A stretch of DNA of 64,000 bases from Filomicrobium sp. (GCA_017792465.1 CP051234.1:1242606-1306605), one strand, 5' to 3'. Shown: positions 27,278-36,536, counted from the first letter of the stretch. Notes: generated by a model from the letters alone, not told the origin. Translations and numbers: made by a program.

Positions 27278-27511
27278 TCATCCACCCTGGCGGGCGGAGA
27301 CAATCTCTATCCGGTCGCCAGCGGCAAGACGGCGATCGGCACGCGTGGTCGCGGGGACGAATTCTTCGTTGATGGCCGTCGCCACCCGAACGCCGCTGAG
27401 GTCCTGGTCTTCGATCAATTGCGCAAGGGTTAAACAGGAGGTCCGCAATGACGTTCCGTTCAAGGTGATTTCGATTTCCTGCGTCGTGGTCTTGGCCGTC
27501 GTCGCTTGCAC
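27278..27511 (-). CDS. thiS: Sulfur carrier protein ThiS
   Basis: A 77-residue ubiquitin-fold protein ending in the required Gly-Gly (VSARQGG), which is adenylated and converted to a thiocarboxylate to donate sulfur for the thiazole. The core ITLNGTSLRTSCLTLAQLIE and VATAINEEFVP segments fit the family; it has about ten extra N-terminal residues. The start is a GTG with GGGAG eight bases upstream. It heads the thi operon. ThiF, ThiO and ThiC are not encoded in this window, and no TPP riboswitch consensus was found in the leader. Confidence 0.92.
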   Translation of the reverse strand: MQATTAKTTTQEIEITLNGTSLRTSCLTLAQLIEDQDLSGVRVATAINEEFVPATTRADRRLAAGDRIEIVSARQGG

Positions 27512-28368
27512 TGCAAACTCCCGCTTTGACTGAAGTCATATGTGATCCGGCGCGCCTCGATCGCCCATTTGGATCCTGGTATACCAAGCCTCAACATAAT
27601 GATGCTTTGCCGGTTGGAAAAGGCATTTGGGATCTTTGCGCCAATGCCGACCAAACCTTATTTCAAGGCGCCAGTCGGCGTCCGGTCGCTTTTGTTCTAG
27701 CGCGTCGAAGTGTTTTGCGCACGGGTATCCATCGTCGACGCTGGCGTCAGGTCTTGCCGATGCCCCCAAAGCGCGCTTCGGACCTCGCTCTGAGGCTGCG
27801 ACAGCTGTCGTCGCCGACGTTAATCGCAGCTAATGGCAGCGACTTTTTCACAGCCACTTATTCGCGGCCAACAATCGGCAGCCATCTGTTCTCCCCCATC
27901 TCATCGCAGCCCTCCAAGTATTTACAAGCCCCCTCTTGAACTTTGTTCACTTCGGACCTACCTTTGGTTGTGAACTAAGTTCATGGCTGCTTTGGCAGGC
28001 TGAAGTGAACGTTGATCACGGGAATAAACAGCGCGGCAAGATTGGACGCGTGTAAGGCCTGGAAATGCCAGAAAAAGGATATCAAGAGATGAGTGGAATG
28101 GAAGAATGCGCCGTGCGAATGCGGCCGAACGATGCAGCGGTTTTGCCTACGGGCAAGCGGCCTGCCCAAAGCAACCATGTGTTGCATGGGCACTGGGGAT
28201 TGGGGCATCTATCGCGTCCAAGCAATCGATCTTGATGCGCCCGATTGCAGTTTTTTGAGACAAAACAAATCGCTTCTTTAACCAAAAGCGGTCATCAATC
28301 ATCCCCAAACCTGCCTGATCTTCGCGCTCGCACGCCAAAAAGCGCGTTTCCCGAGGACATTCTGATCC
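27512..28368. other. Long intergenic region with a three-site operator array
   Basis: An 857-base region between divergent thiS and the LplT-Aas fusion gene. No gene was accepted: a 137-codon plus-strand frame (27526-27939) has atypical composition. A 48-codon frame at 28089-28235 follows AAGGA and could be a leader peptide (about 0.2 probability). The notable content is the repeated palindrome at 27937-28018, listed separately. Confidence 0.6.
27937..28018. promoter_or_regulatory. Three tandem palindromes TGAACN3GTTCA-type
   Basis: TGAACTTTGTTCA (27937-27949) and TGAACTAAGTTCA (27971-27983) are perfect inverted repeats around a 3-base centre, and TGAACGTTGATCA (28006-28018) is a one-mismatch copy. 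Spacing from site to site is 34 and 35 bases, close to three helical turns, so the sites face the same side of the DNA. This is what a dimeric regulator bound cooperatively would use. The nearest downstream gene on the plus strand is the LplT-Aas fusion, 350 bases away; thiS is on the other side. Confidence 0.6.
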
Positions 28369-31300
28369 ATGTTTAAAGATCTGATGACGTCGCGCCGCTT
28401 TGCACCAATTTTCTGGTGCCAGTTCCTGTCGGCGCTGAACGACAATTTTATCAAGAACGCTCTGGTTTTTCTCGTCTTGTTCCGCATCGGCGCTGAAGGT
28501 AGCGGCTCGCTGGTGACGCTGGCGGCGGCGACGCTTGTCGTGCCGTTCTTTTTCCTTTCCGCATTGGGCGGCGAACTGGCCGACAAATACGACAAAGCGA
28601 AAGTCGTCGTTTGGATCAAGTTGGCTGAAATTCCAATCGCAGCTTTGGCGGCCACTGGCTTCCTCTTGAGTGCTTCTGGCGATCCAGCCCTTGCCGGGTA
28701 TTCGGTGCCGGTGTTGTTTGCGGCGCTGTTCGGCTTCGGCTCGATGGCTGCGATTTTCGGGCCGACCAAGTACGGCATCCTTCCCGATCATCTGGAAGTG
28801 CGCGAACTTTCCGCCGCCAACGCGCTTGTTGAAGGCGCGACGTTCCTTGCCATCCTGCTCGGCACGATTGCCGGTGGTCTCGCGATGACTGGCGACGGAT
28901 CGCATGCGCTGATGCCGCCGTGGACGGTTGCGCTGACGATGGTTGCCTTTGCCGGATTTGGGCTGTTGTCAGCCAAACTCATCAAGCCAACGGGCGAAGC
29001 CGTTCCCGACCTCAAGATCACGGCCAACCCACTGGTCTCGACATTCCGCCTGCTGGGCGAACTACGCCAAGACCGCCGCATGTGGACGGCCGGTCTCATC
29101 ACAGCATGGTTCTGGGTTGCGGGGATCGTCTCGCTGTCGCTGTTGCCGACGCTGATCAAAAAGAGCCTCGGCGGCACTGAAGACGTCGTCACGCTCGGGC
29201 TTGTCGTCTTCACGGTTGGCATTGCGCTCGGCTCTTGGCTTGCCGCCAAGGCCAGCCACCACCGCCCCAACCTGGCTCTCGTTCCGATTGGCGCGCTGTT
29301 GATGGGGATCGCCGGGATTGATATCGCGCGCGTTCTTTGGAGCCTTCCTGATGTGGCGCCCAGCGCGATAGGTGCAGTTGACTTCCTGAAGACGACTTCG
29401 GGTGCCTGGCTTATGGCCGACCTGCTGCTGCTGTCGGCTGCCGGCGGGCTATTCATCGTGCCGTCGTTTGCGTCAATCCAGTCTTGGGCGAAACCCGATC
29501 ACCGTGCGCGCGTGATTGCCGCCGTCAACATTCTGCACGCCGCCTGCATGTCGGTGTCGACGCTTGGAGTTTCCTTGCTGCAGTCGAACGGCATCGTGAG
29601 CATGCCGCAGTTGTTTCTGGCCCTGGGCCTCGGCAACCTGGCAGTCATCTTCTTCGTGCTGCGCGCCTGGGGCCGGGAAGGGATGCAGGATCTTGGACGC
29701 TTCCTTTTCAAGATGCTGCTCGGGCTGGAGGTGCATGGATACGAAAACCTGCCCAAGGAAGGCGAGCGCGCGATCATTGCGCCCAACCACCTGTCGTTCC
29801 TCGATGCGCCGATCCTATACTCGGTACTGCCGACGCACACCGGCTTTGCCATCGATACCATGCAGGCGCAGAAGTGGTGGACGCGTCCGTTCCTTCGCTT
29901 CGTCAAAGCCTGGCCGATCGATCCCACCCGGCCGCTGGCGATGCGCGGTCTCATCGGCCACGTCAAGGACGGTCAGACGGTCGTCATCTTCCCCGAAGGC
30001 CGCCTGACGGTCACCGGCGGGTTGATGAAGGTTTACGACGGCACGGCGATGGTCGCCGACAAAGCCGACGCGATGGTCGTGCCTGTACGCATCGAAGGTC
30101 CGGAGCGTTCGCCCTGGGGCTTCATGAATGCGCTGCAAACCAAGAAGGTCTGGTTCCCCAAGACGCGTGTGACAATCCTGCCGCCGCAAAAGCTCACCAT
30201 CGATGAAGACCTCAAAGGCCGCAAACGCCGTCAGGCGGCTGGTGCAAAGCTGCAGGACATCATGGTCGATGCAGCGGTCGAGACGGCCAACATCGATCAG
30301 ACGTTGTTCGAAGCCATGGTCGATGCGCACGAGACGCGCGACACCGGCAAGGCCATCGTCGAGGATCCGCTTGGCACGAAGCTGAAGTATGGAAAGCTCA
30401 TCACGGCGTCGCAGGTGCTTGGCCGCAAGCTCTCAAAGAAGACGAAGGTCGGCGAAAACGTCGGCGTGCTGTTGCCGAACTCTGTCGGCGTGGCGGTGAC
30501 GTTCTTCGCGTTGCAGACGATAGGGCGCGTACCGGCGATGCTGAACTTCACAGCCGGTCCTCGCAACGTGTGCGCGGCGTGCTCCGCGGCTCAGGTCAAG
30601 ACGGTCCTGACGTCAAAGGCATTCGTTGAGAAGGCGCATCTGGAAGCACTGATTGAAGCGCTCACCGGTCAGGTTCAGATCGTCTATCTGGAGGACGTCA
30701 AAGCTTCCATCGGGCTTGGCGACAAGATCGCCGGCTTGCTGGTTGGGTCACGTCCGCAGGTGCACCGTAAGCCTAGCGACCCTGCCGCAATCCTCTTCAC
30801 CTCGGGCAGTGAAGGGACACCGAAAGGCGTCGTGCTTTCGCATCGAAATCTCCTGGCCAACGCATTCCAGTCGCTGACGCGCGTGGCGTGCAACGGCCAG
30901 GACAAAGTCTTCAACGTGCTGCCGGTCTTCCACTCGTTCGGTCTGACGGGCGGGCTCATTATGCCGGTCGTCGGTGGCATTCCTGTCCACCTTTACCCAT
31001 CGCCGCTGCATTACCGTATCGTTCCCGAACTCGTCTACCAGACGAACGCGACGATTATGTTCGGCACCGACACCTTCCTCAACGGTTACGCCCGCGCGGC
31101 CCATCCATACGACTTCGCGAGGGTGCGGTTGATCGTGGCCGGAGCCGAAGCCGTCAAGGAGCGGACGCGGGATCTCTACATGAACAAGTTCGGAGTCCGC
31201 ATTTTGGAAGGCTATGGCGTGACCGAAACGGCTCCGGTGCTGGCGATCAATACGCCGCTGGCCAACAAGGCGGGGACCGTCGGCCGCCTATCGCCATTGA

Positions 31301-31827
31301 TGGAAGCGCGCCTTGAGCCGGTGCCCGGCATCGAAGACGGTGGGCGGCTTTGCGTGCGCGGTCCGAACGTGATGCTTGGCTATCTCAGAGCAGAAAACCC
31401 TGGCGTGATCGAGCCGCCGGTTGATGGCTGGCACGATACCGGTGACATCGTCTCGATCGACGCAGAAGGCTTCATCACGATCCGTGGCCGGGCCAAGCGC
31501 TTTGCCAAGATTGCCGGTGAGATGGTTTCGCTGTCGGCCGTCGAAGCGATGGCGGCCGAATTCTGGCCGTCGGCGATCAGCGTTGTCGTCGCCCTGCCCG
31601 ATCAGCGTAAGGGCGAGAAGCTCATCTTGATGACGGCCGACAGTAAAATTACGCGGGCGGATTTTCTGACCCAGGCCAGGTCGCGCGGCGCTACTGAACT
31701 GATGATCCCCGCTGAAGTGCTCATCGTACCCGCCGTGCCGCTCTTGGGCTCGGGCAAGCCAGATTACGTCGCCGCGCTGAAACTGGCTAAAGAGCGACTT
31801 GGGCTGTCGGACATTCGGGCGGCCTGA
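28369..31827 (+). CDS. LplT-Aas fusion: lysophospholipid flippase / acyltransferase / acyl-ACP synthetase
   Basis: A 1152-residue three-part protein. Residues 1 to about 425 are an MFS-type transporter of about twelve membrane segments resembling LplT, which flips lysophospholipids inward. Residues about 440-640 are a PlsC-type acyltransferase with NHLSFLD (473-479, HX4D) and FPEGRLT (about 541-547). Residues about 660-1150 are an AMP-forming acyl-ACP synthetase with LFTSGSEGTPKG (about 808-819), GYGVTETAPV and DGWHDTGDI. In Escherichia coli the first part is a separate gene (lplT) from aas; the fusion is common in Proteobacteria. The product recycles lysophosphatidylethanolamine. A hairpin terminator follows. 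Confidence 0.93.
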   Translation: MFKDLMTSRRFAPIFWCQFLSALNDNFIKNALVFLVLFRIGAEGSGSLVTLAAATLVVPFFFLSALGGELADKYDKAKVVVWIKLAEIPIAALAATGFLLSASGDPALAGYSVPVLFAALFGFGSMAAIFGPTKYGILPDHLEVRELSAANALVEGATFLAILLGTIAGGLAMTGDGSHALMPPWTVALTMVAFAGFGLLSAKLIKPTGEAVPDLKITANPLVSTFRLLGELRQDRRMWTAGLITAWFWVAGIVSLSLLPTLIKKSLGGTEDVVTLGLVVFTVGIALGSWLAAKASHHRPNLALVPIGALLMGIAGIDIARVLWSLPDVAPSAIGAVDFLKTTSGAWLMADLLLLSAAGGLFIVPSFASIQSWAKPDHRARVIAAVNILHAACMSVSTLGVSLLQSNGIVSMPQLFLALGLGNLAVIFFVLRAWGREGMQDLGRFLFKMLLGLEVHGYENLPKEGERAIIAPNHLSFLDAPILYSVLPTHTGFAIDTMQAQKWWTRPFLRFVKAWPIDPTRPLAMRGLIGHVKDGQTVVIFPEGRLTVTGGLMKVYDGTAMVADKADAMVVPVRIEGPERSPWGFMNALQTKKVWFPKTRVTILPPQKLTIDEDLKGRKRRQAAGAKLQDIMVDAAVETANIDQTLFEAMVDAHETRDTGKAIVEDPLGTKLKYGKLITASQVLGRKLSKKTKVGENVGVLLPNSVGVAVTFFALQTIGRVPAMLNFTAGPRNVCAACSAAQVKTVLTSKAFVEKAHLEALIEALTGQVQIVYLEDVKASIGLGDKIAGLLVGSRPQVHRKPSDPAAILFTSGSEGTPKGVVLSHRNLLANAFQSLTRVACNGQDKVFNVLPVFHSFGLTGGLIMPVVGGIPVHLYPSPLHYRIVPELVYQTNATIMFGTDTFLNGYARAAHPYDFARVRLIVAGAEAVKERTRDLYMNKFGVRILEGYGVTETAPVLAINTPLANKAGTVGRLSPLMEARLEPVPGIEDGGRLCVRGPNVMLGYLRAENPGVIEPPVDGWHDTGDIVSIDAEGFITIRGRAKRFAKIAGEMVSLSAVEAMAAEFWPSAISVVVALPDQRKGEKLILMTADSKITRADFLTQARSRGATELMIPAEVLIVPAVPLLGSGKPDYVAALKLAKERLGLSDIRAA

Positions 31828-31850
31828 GCGAAACTGGACAAATTGTCGTG

Positions 31851-31884
31851 AAACGCCCATTTCCCTTAGGTGAATTGGGCGTTT
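31851..31884 (+). terminator. Hairpin downstream of the LplT-Aas gene
   Basis: AAACGCCCA (31851-31859) pairs perfectly with TGGGCGTTT (31876-31884) around a 16-base loop, 24 bases after the stop. There is only a short T run inside the 3' arm, so it may act as a terminator or as an mRNA-stabilising structure. Confidence 0.5.
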
Positions 31885-32035
31885 GACGCTTCCGGCCTGT
31901 CGGCGCTATGCAACGCGCAAGGTCGTGACATCAGAGGGCTCGCGCCGCAGCTCCAGTTCGCATATTCTCAGCGCGAAACAGCGCTCGGCAAGGTGCCGGC
32001 AACAAGAAAATTTCGGAAATTGAAGGGCAGCGACA

Positions 32036-32512
32036 ATGGATCATTGGGACGTTTATCTATCTGGAGAAATCCATACCGACTGGCGCGAACAGATCGAACG
32101 CCAGTGCGAAGCCGCAGGCCTGCCGGTCTCGTTCACGGCGCCTGTGACCAACCATGAATGGTCGGACGATTGCGGCGTGGCAATCATGGGCGCGGAACCC
32201 AATAAATTCTGGCATGACCACAAGGGCGCCAAGCTAAATGCCATCCGGACGCGCAACCTGATGGAGGCTGCCGACATCGTCATCGTGCGCTTCGGCGAGA
32301 AGTATAAGCAGTGGAACGCGGCCTTTGACGCAGGATATGCCGCAGCCCTCAATACGCCGCTCATCGTCATGCATGGCCCGGAACATGCACATGCGCTGAA
32401 GGAAGTCGATGCAGCCGCACTTGCCGTCGTCGAAACGGTCGACGAAATCGTCTCGATTTTGCGCTACGTGACGCTCGGGGACCTTGAAGTCGGCACGATC
32501 GCTGCTGAATGA
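32036..32512 (+). CDS. YtoQ family protein
   Basis: A 158-residue cytoplasmic protein starting DHWDVYLSGEIHTDWREQIE and containing TAPVTNHEWSDDCG and RFGEKYKQWNAAFDAGYAAA, which together characterise the YtoQ family. The fold is probably related to nucleoside 2-deoxyribosyltransferases (Rossmann-like; the last segment resembles their GTAFEIG-type active-site helix, here FDAGYAAAL), but no activity is established. The stop overlaps a region leading into bolA, whose start is 65 bases later. Confidence 0.85.
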   Translation: MDHWDVYLSGEIHTDWREQIERQCEAAGLPVSFTAPVTNHEWSDDCGVAIMGAEPNKFWHDHKGAKLNAIRTRNLMEAADIVIVRFGEKYKQWNAAFDAGYAAALNTPLIVMHGPEHAHALKEVDAAALAVVETVDEIVSILRYVTLGDLEVGTIAAE

Positions 32513-32577
32513 AGCCATTTTGGCGGCCGGGGCAGGGCTATGCTCCGCCGCCAAACCGTTTAGGAGAACGAAGACAA

Positions 32578-32814
32578 ATGCCAATGGAGCAGAGCGTTCT
32601 GGAAAGCCTCATCGCAGATGCCTTCCCGGATGCCAAAATTGAAATCAATGATCTTGCCGGCGATGGCGATCACTACGCTGCACATGTGGTTTCCAGCGCT
32701 TTCAAGGGCAAAAGCCGCGTGCAGCAGCACCAGATGGTCTATGACGCGCTCAAAGGGCAGATGGGCGACGTTCTACACGCTTTGGCTCTGACGACGGCAG
32801 TGCCGCAGGATTGA
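32578..32814 (+). CDS. bolA: BolA/IbaG family protein
   Basis: A 78-residue protein of the BolA family. It carries the helix-turn segment IADAFPDAKIEINDLAGDGDHYAAHVVS and the conserved HQMVYDALKG end. The His in HYAAHV region is the usual [2Fe-2S] co-ligand with a monothiol glutaredoxin. The start ATG is preceded by TAGGAG at 32561; the longer frame reads 23 further residues overlapping ytoQ. It is encoded 148 bases upstream of the monothiol glutaredoxin, its usual partner, so the pair probably acts in iron-sulfur trafficking or iron sensing. Confidence 0.9.
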   Translation: MPMEQSVLESLIADAFPDAKIEINDLAGDGDHYAAHVVSSAFKGKSRVQQHQMVYDALKGQMGDVLHALALTTAVPQD

Positions 32815-32962
32815 CGAGCGCAACCAGCGAAGAATTGACAGCTGGCGTCCCTTGCCCACATCCTTATGGATACGGCGAGGCAACGAGCAGCCATTTCAAG
32901 CGTCGGCGACGACGCCCCAATGTGCCTGAGACAGGCCTTCTTGAAACCCAAAGGACACCACC

Positions 32963-33316
32963 ATGAGCAGCCAGGAAGTCAACGACTGGATCCGCAAGCA
33001 GATTGCCAACAACGATGTCGTCTTGTTCATGAAGGGAACCAAGAAGTTCCCGCAATGCGGCTTTTCCGGACAGATCACGCAGATCCTGAACTACATCGGC
33101 GTCGATTATGCCGACGTCAACGTCCTCGACGACATGTCGGTGCGCGAAGGCATCAAGGAATTCTCCAACTGGCCGACGATCCCGCAGCTTTACGTCAAGG
33201 GCGAGTTCCAGGGCGGCTGCGACATCGTCAAGGAAATGTTCCAGGACGGCTCGCTGATGCAGCTGTTCGAGGAAAAAGGCGTGGCTTACGACAAGTCGAA
33301 GACCATGTCGGCCTGA
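32963..33316 (+). CDS. grxD: Monothiol glutaredoxin, Grx4 family
   Basis: A 117-residue glutaredoxin with the monothiol active site CGFS (32-35), the preceding KGTKKFPQ, the cis-Pro segment WPTIPQLYVKGEF and the GGCDI glutathione site. Such proteins dimerise around a glutathione-ligated [2Fe-2S] cluster and pass it on, also in complex with BolA. The start follows AAGGAC. It ends in a strong terminator. Confidence 0.95.
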   Translation: MSSQEVNDWIRKQIANNDVVLFMKGTKKFPQCGFSGQITQILNYIGVDYADVNVLDDMSVREGIKEFSNWPTIPQLYVKGEFQGGCDIVKEMFQDGSLMQLFEEKGVAYDKSKTMSA

Positions 33317-33400
33317 TGGGACCTCTGGCTTTTTGCGGCTGAGCACTCGCGCATAAGCCGGCTAAGCCAACCCATCGCCGCAAGGCTTATAAACATCACC

Positions 33401-33442
33401 AAAAGGGCCGGTACGCACGAAAATGCGTTCTGGTCCTTTTTT
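33401..33442 (+). terminator. Rho-independent terminator after grxD
   Basis: A 17-bp stem (33401-33417 with 33424-33440, two G-T pairs and one mismatch) with a CGAAAA loop is followed by six T. It lies 85 bases after the glutaredoxin stop and ends the bolA-grxD unit. Confidence 0.85.
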
Positions 33443-33536
33443 CATCGATTATCGGCTATATCGTGGCTAATAGAGCGGATATCGGATGCAGGACTGCGGT
33501 TTTTTGGCGGTCGTCGACGGAGAGAATGGCGGATAA

Positions 33537-34673
33537 ATGCGGATTGGCGGGAGGCGATTTCTACTCAGCCTTGCGATCCTGGGAGCGAGCGTGTGTCTGG
33601 CCCTGGGCATCACCATGCCGATCATCAAGCTCACGCAGTTCTATTTCTGGACCAGCCAGCATTCGCTGTTGTCGACGGTTGAAGTCCTGCTGAAGGACGG
33701 TCAGTGGTTTCTCGGATTGACCGTACTTGTGTTTTCCATCGTCTTCCCGGTTTTGAAGCTGCTTTATCTCTTACTCGTCTCGACGTTGCCGAACGAGGAA
33801 ATTGTCCGTCAGCATTGGCGATTGCGTGCGCTTGAGTGGCTTGGCAAATGGTCAATGCATGATGTTCTGGTTTTGGCGCTGATGATTTTCTTCATTAAAA
33901 GCCAGGGCGTCTATGACGCGACCAGCCTTAACGGCGTCTACTTCTTCACCGCGGCGATCGTGATGATGATCCTTGCTTATGCGTGGCTGCCGGTCGTTGC
34001 TTCGGCCGACCGCAGGCGGCGGATGAAGGCGATGAAAGAGGCCGATCCTTTCGGGCTGCCTCCAGACCGGCACGTCAACGGTTCGGGCGGCGAAGGTCCA
34101 CTGCCTTATTCCATCCGGGTCGAAGAGCCACCCAAGAAGCGGCCGTTCCGCAATTTCGTCCTGAGCTTCTTCATCATCCTGGCGACGGTCTTCTTTGCGC
34201 TCGGGATCATTCTGCCGGTGATCCGTTTCACGACCGTCTATGTGTGGTCGGCGGAGCATTCGATCGCGACCATCATCTGGGCGCTTTATGAGAATGGCGA
34301 ACTGTTCTTGTGCGCCGTGCTGTTTATTTTCTCGATCCTGTTTCCGTTTTTGAAGCTCTTCTATCTGTTGACACTCCTGACCTCGCCCGACCTCAGTCCG
34401 GAGTTCCGCCGCAAGTCGATTTCGACGATGGAATGGCTGGGGCGCTATTCGATGACGGACGTGATGGTGCTGGCGTTGATGATCTTCTACGTCAATTCAT
34501 CCGGCTATACCGAAGCGGTCGTGCAGCCGGGCGTCTACTTCTTCGCGGCTTCGACGGTCATGACGATGCTTGCCTACGGTTGGGCCAATACAACGGCGCC
34601 CAGGGAAGTTCGCGAAGTCGCGCAGGAAGCCGCGCATTCGGGTGGCCTCGGGGAGCAGATCGAGGCGAGCTAA
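33537..34673 (+). CDS. Paraquat-inducible protein A family (PqiA/LetA-like), duplicated domain
   Basis: A 378-residue inner-membrane protein made of two related halves, each with a start segment (LALGITMPIIKLTQFYFW and FALGIILPVIRFTTVYVW), the FPVLKLLYLL/FPFLKLFYLL segment, and LGKWSMHDVLVLALMIFF/LGRYSMTDVMVLALMIFY. These are the PqiA repeat signatures. About four membrane segments per half. The family partners with MCE-domain PqiB/LetB proteins in lipid transport between membranes, but no MCE gene is adjacent here. The zinc-ribbon cysteines of classical PqiA are absent. The start ATG follows GGAGAG. Confidence 0.88.
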   Translation: MRIGGRRFLLSLAILGASVCLALGITMPIIKLTQFYFWTSQHSLLSTVEVLLKDGQWFLGLTVLVFSIVFPVLKLLYLLLVSTLPNEEIVRQHWRLRALEWLGKWSMHDVLVLALMIFFIKSQGVYDATSLNGVYFFTAAIVMMILAYAWLPVVASADRRRRMKAMKEADPFGLPPDRHVNGSGGEGPLPYSIRVEEPPKKRPFRNFVLSFFIILATVFFALGIILPVIRFTTVYVWSAEHSIATIIWALYENGELFLCAVLFIFSILFPFLKLFYLLTLLTSPDLSPEFRRKSISTMEWLGRYSMTDVMVLALMIFYVNSSGYTEAVVQPGVYFFAASTVMTMLAYGWANTTAPREVREVAQEAAHSGGLGEQIEAS

Positions 34674-34755
34674 AAGGGTTCTGGGGCGTTCGAGCAGGCT
34701 GATGGTAGGACGCGGAGCGAACAGCAGTCGGAACTATCGAGGCTTTTCGGTTACC

Positions 34756-35868
34756 TCAGCGCTCGATAATTGCGCCACCGGTCAGTGACGTCGATTTGAC
34801 CTGCGCGAAGACTTTCGTGCCTGGCTTAAGGCCAAGTTCAGCCGTTGAACGCCGCGTGATGCGCGCACGCAACCGGCCTCCTGGAATCTCAACCAGGGTT
34901 TCGGCGAATGGCGTGTCGGGTTCTTCGATGATCTCGACGACGTGGCCTTCCATGATGTTTCGCGAACTGGTGCTCACAGGCTTCTCAGTCGCCAAAGTGA
35001 CGTCTCTGGCGCGGACCCGAAGCCGGACGTTCGTGCCTGGCGAAGCATTGATAAGCGGCAGGGTAAATTTGGTTCCCGCAATATCCAGCGACGTCAGGTG
35101 ATACTCGACGTCGTGGCTGCTGATCGTGGCCTCCAAGACGACGCCGGCTTCAAAGCGCCCCGTCGTGGGCCCGAGATCAATTCTCGCAAGTGTATCTGCG
35201 ACGGGACCGTCGGCGACCTTCCTACCCTTCGACAGGACGATCATCGTGTCGGCAAGGGAGGCCACCTCGTCAACCGAATGGGTGACGTAAATAACCGGCA
35301 CGCCAAAGGCTTCCGGCAGCTTGGCGATATACGGGAGGATCTCAGCTTTCCTGCGAGAATCGAGCGCCGACATCGGTTCGTCCATCAGCATCAGACGCGG
35401 TTTGGTCAACAGCGCTCGGGCGACGGCGACGCGTTGGCGTTCACCGCCGGAAAGCGAGTCGGGACGGCGGGTCAGGAGTTCTTCGAGATCAAGGCGGCCA
35501 ACGACCGTCTCGAAGTCGGTTCCGTTGTCGCGGAGGCTGGCGCGCTTGGCTGCGAAATCGAGATTGCCCTTGACGCTCAAATGCGGAAAGAGGCGGGCAT
35601 CCTGGAAAACGTAGCCGATCGCGCGGGCGTGCGGCGGGACGAAGACGTTTTCGTGGGCCGGTGTTTGCCACGGCTCGCCATCGTATGAGACCCAGCCGTC
35701 GGCGCCTTTTTCGAGACCGGCCAGGACGCGCAGGGCGGTTGTCTTGCCGCTGCCGCTATGACCGAACAGTGCCGTAATCCCGGCAAGCGCCATGTCGTGC
35801 GCCAGCGCCAATTCGAAGCCTGGATGACGCAAGCGGAACTTGAAGCTTAGGACCGGCTTATCCGACAT
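34756..35868 (-). CDS. modC: Molybdate ABC transporter ATP-binding protein
   Basis: A 370-residue ABC ATPase with Walker A GHSGSGKT (36-43), signature LSGGERQR (about 136-143), Walker B LMLMDEP and switch His in YVTHSVDE. The C-terminal 100-130 residues hold a Mop-type molybdate-binding domain, TNVRLRVRARDVTLATEKP being its typical core, which senses internal molybdate and closes the transporter. It is the last gene of modA-modB-modC and overlaps modB by 11 bases. Confidence 0.95.
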   Translation of the reverse strand: MSDKPVLSFKFRLRHPGFELALAHDMALAGITALFGHSGSGKTTALRVLAGLEKGADGWVSYDGEPWQTPAHENVFVPPHARAIGYVFQDARLFPHLSVKGNLDFAAKRASLRDNGTDFETVVGRLDLEELLTRRPDSLSGGERQRVAVARALLTKPRLMLMDEPMSALDSRRKAEILPYIAKLPEAFGVPVIYVTHSVDEVASLADTMIVLSKGRKVADGPVADTLARIDLGPTTGRFEAGVVLEATISSHDVEYHLTSLDIAGTKFTLPLINASPGTNVRLRVRARDVTLATEKPVSTSSRNIMEGHVVEIIEEPDTPFAETLVEIPGGRLRARITRRSTAELGLKPGTKVFAQVKSTSLTGGAIIER

Positions 35869-36532
35869 TGATCGGCGCCTTCCGGTTCAAAGCATAGACC
35901 GTCACGAGGACCACGAACGAGAATACCAGGAGCCCGCCGGCCAGCACATGGGCTTCGGCATAGTTGAGCGTCTCGACGTGCTCATAGACGGCGATCGAAA
36001 TCACTTTCGTGCGCCCTGGGATATTACCGCCCACCATCAGCACGACGCCAAACTCTCCGACCGTATGAGCGAAAGTCAGAACGCAGGCGGTCAGGAAACC
36101 ACGTAGCGCCATCGGGGTTGCCACCGAGAAGAACGCATCGCGCGGGGTTGCGCCAAGCGTTGCGGCAGCCTCCAATGGGGCCCGACCGACCGCCTCGAAC
36201 GCGGTTTGCAGCGGCTGGACCATGAAGGGAAGCGAATAGATGGTCGAGGCGATCACCAGTCCGATGAATGAAAACGCCAGCGTCGAACCGGTGACGGTGA
36301 GCCAGAACCCACCGAGCGGCGAATTCGGGGAAAACAGCAGCAGGAGGTAGAAGCCGAGCACTGTCGGAGGCAGGACGAGCGGCAGCGCGGTGACGGCTTC
36401 GATAATGGGTTTTGCGCGCGAACGCGTGTGAGCCAGCCACCAGGCCAACGGCGTCCCTAGCAACAGGAGGACGACGGTGGTGACCGCCGCCAGCCCCAGG
36501 GTCAAGATTATCGGCCCAGCATCCGTCATCAT
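35858..36532 (-). CDS. modB: Molybdate ABC transporter permease
   Basis: A 224-residue inner-membrane permease with about five membrane segments and the EAA coupling motif EAAATLGATPRDAFFSV (quoted in part), followed by FAHTVGEFGVVLMVGGNIPG, which is typical of ModB. The start at MMTDAGPI is four bases downstream of the modA stop, and the end overlaps modC. It forms the channel for molybdate import driven by ModC. Confidence 0.95.
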   Translation of the reverse strand: MMTDAGPIILTLGLAAVTTVVLLLLGTPLAWWLAHTRSRAKPIIEAVTALPLVLPPTVLGFYLLLLFSPNSPLGGFWLTVTGSTLAFSFIGLVIASTIYSLPFMVQPLQTAFEAVGRAPLEAAATLGATPRDAFFSVATPMALRGFLTACVLTFAHTVGEFGVVLMVGGNIPGRTKVISIAVYEHVETLNYAEAHVLAGGLLVFSFVVLVTVYALNRKAPINVG

Positions 36533-36536
36533 CCGT

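Noticed and set aside
27512-27700. Search for a TPP riboswitch ahead of thiS
   Set aside because: The conserved CUGAGA and ACCUGA-type elements were not found by eye in the minus-strand leader.
27526-27939. 137-codon plus-strand frame upstream of the operator array
   Set aside because: Its composition (many Arg and Ser clusters) is that of a random frame, and there is no ribosome site.
27937-28018. SOS box interpretation of the GAAC/GTTC repeats
   Set aside because: Alphaproteobacterial LexA sites are GTTC direct repeats with seven bases between; these are inverted repeats with a 3-base centre, and no SOS gene is adjacent.
28089-28235. 48-codon frame after AAGGA
   Set aside because: A leader peptide cannot be excluded, but no conserved feature supports it; only noted in the gap entry.
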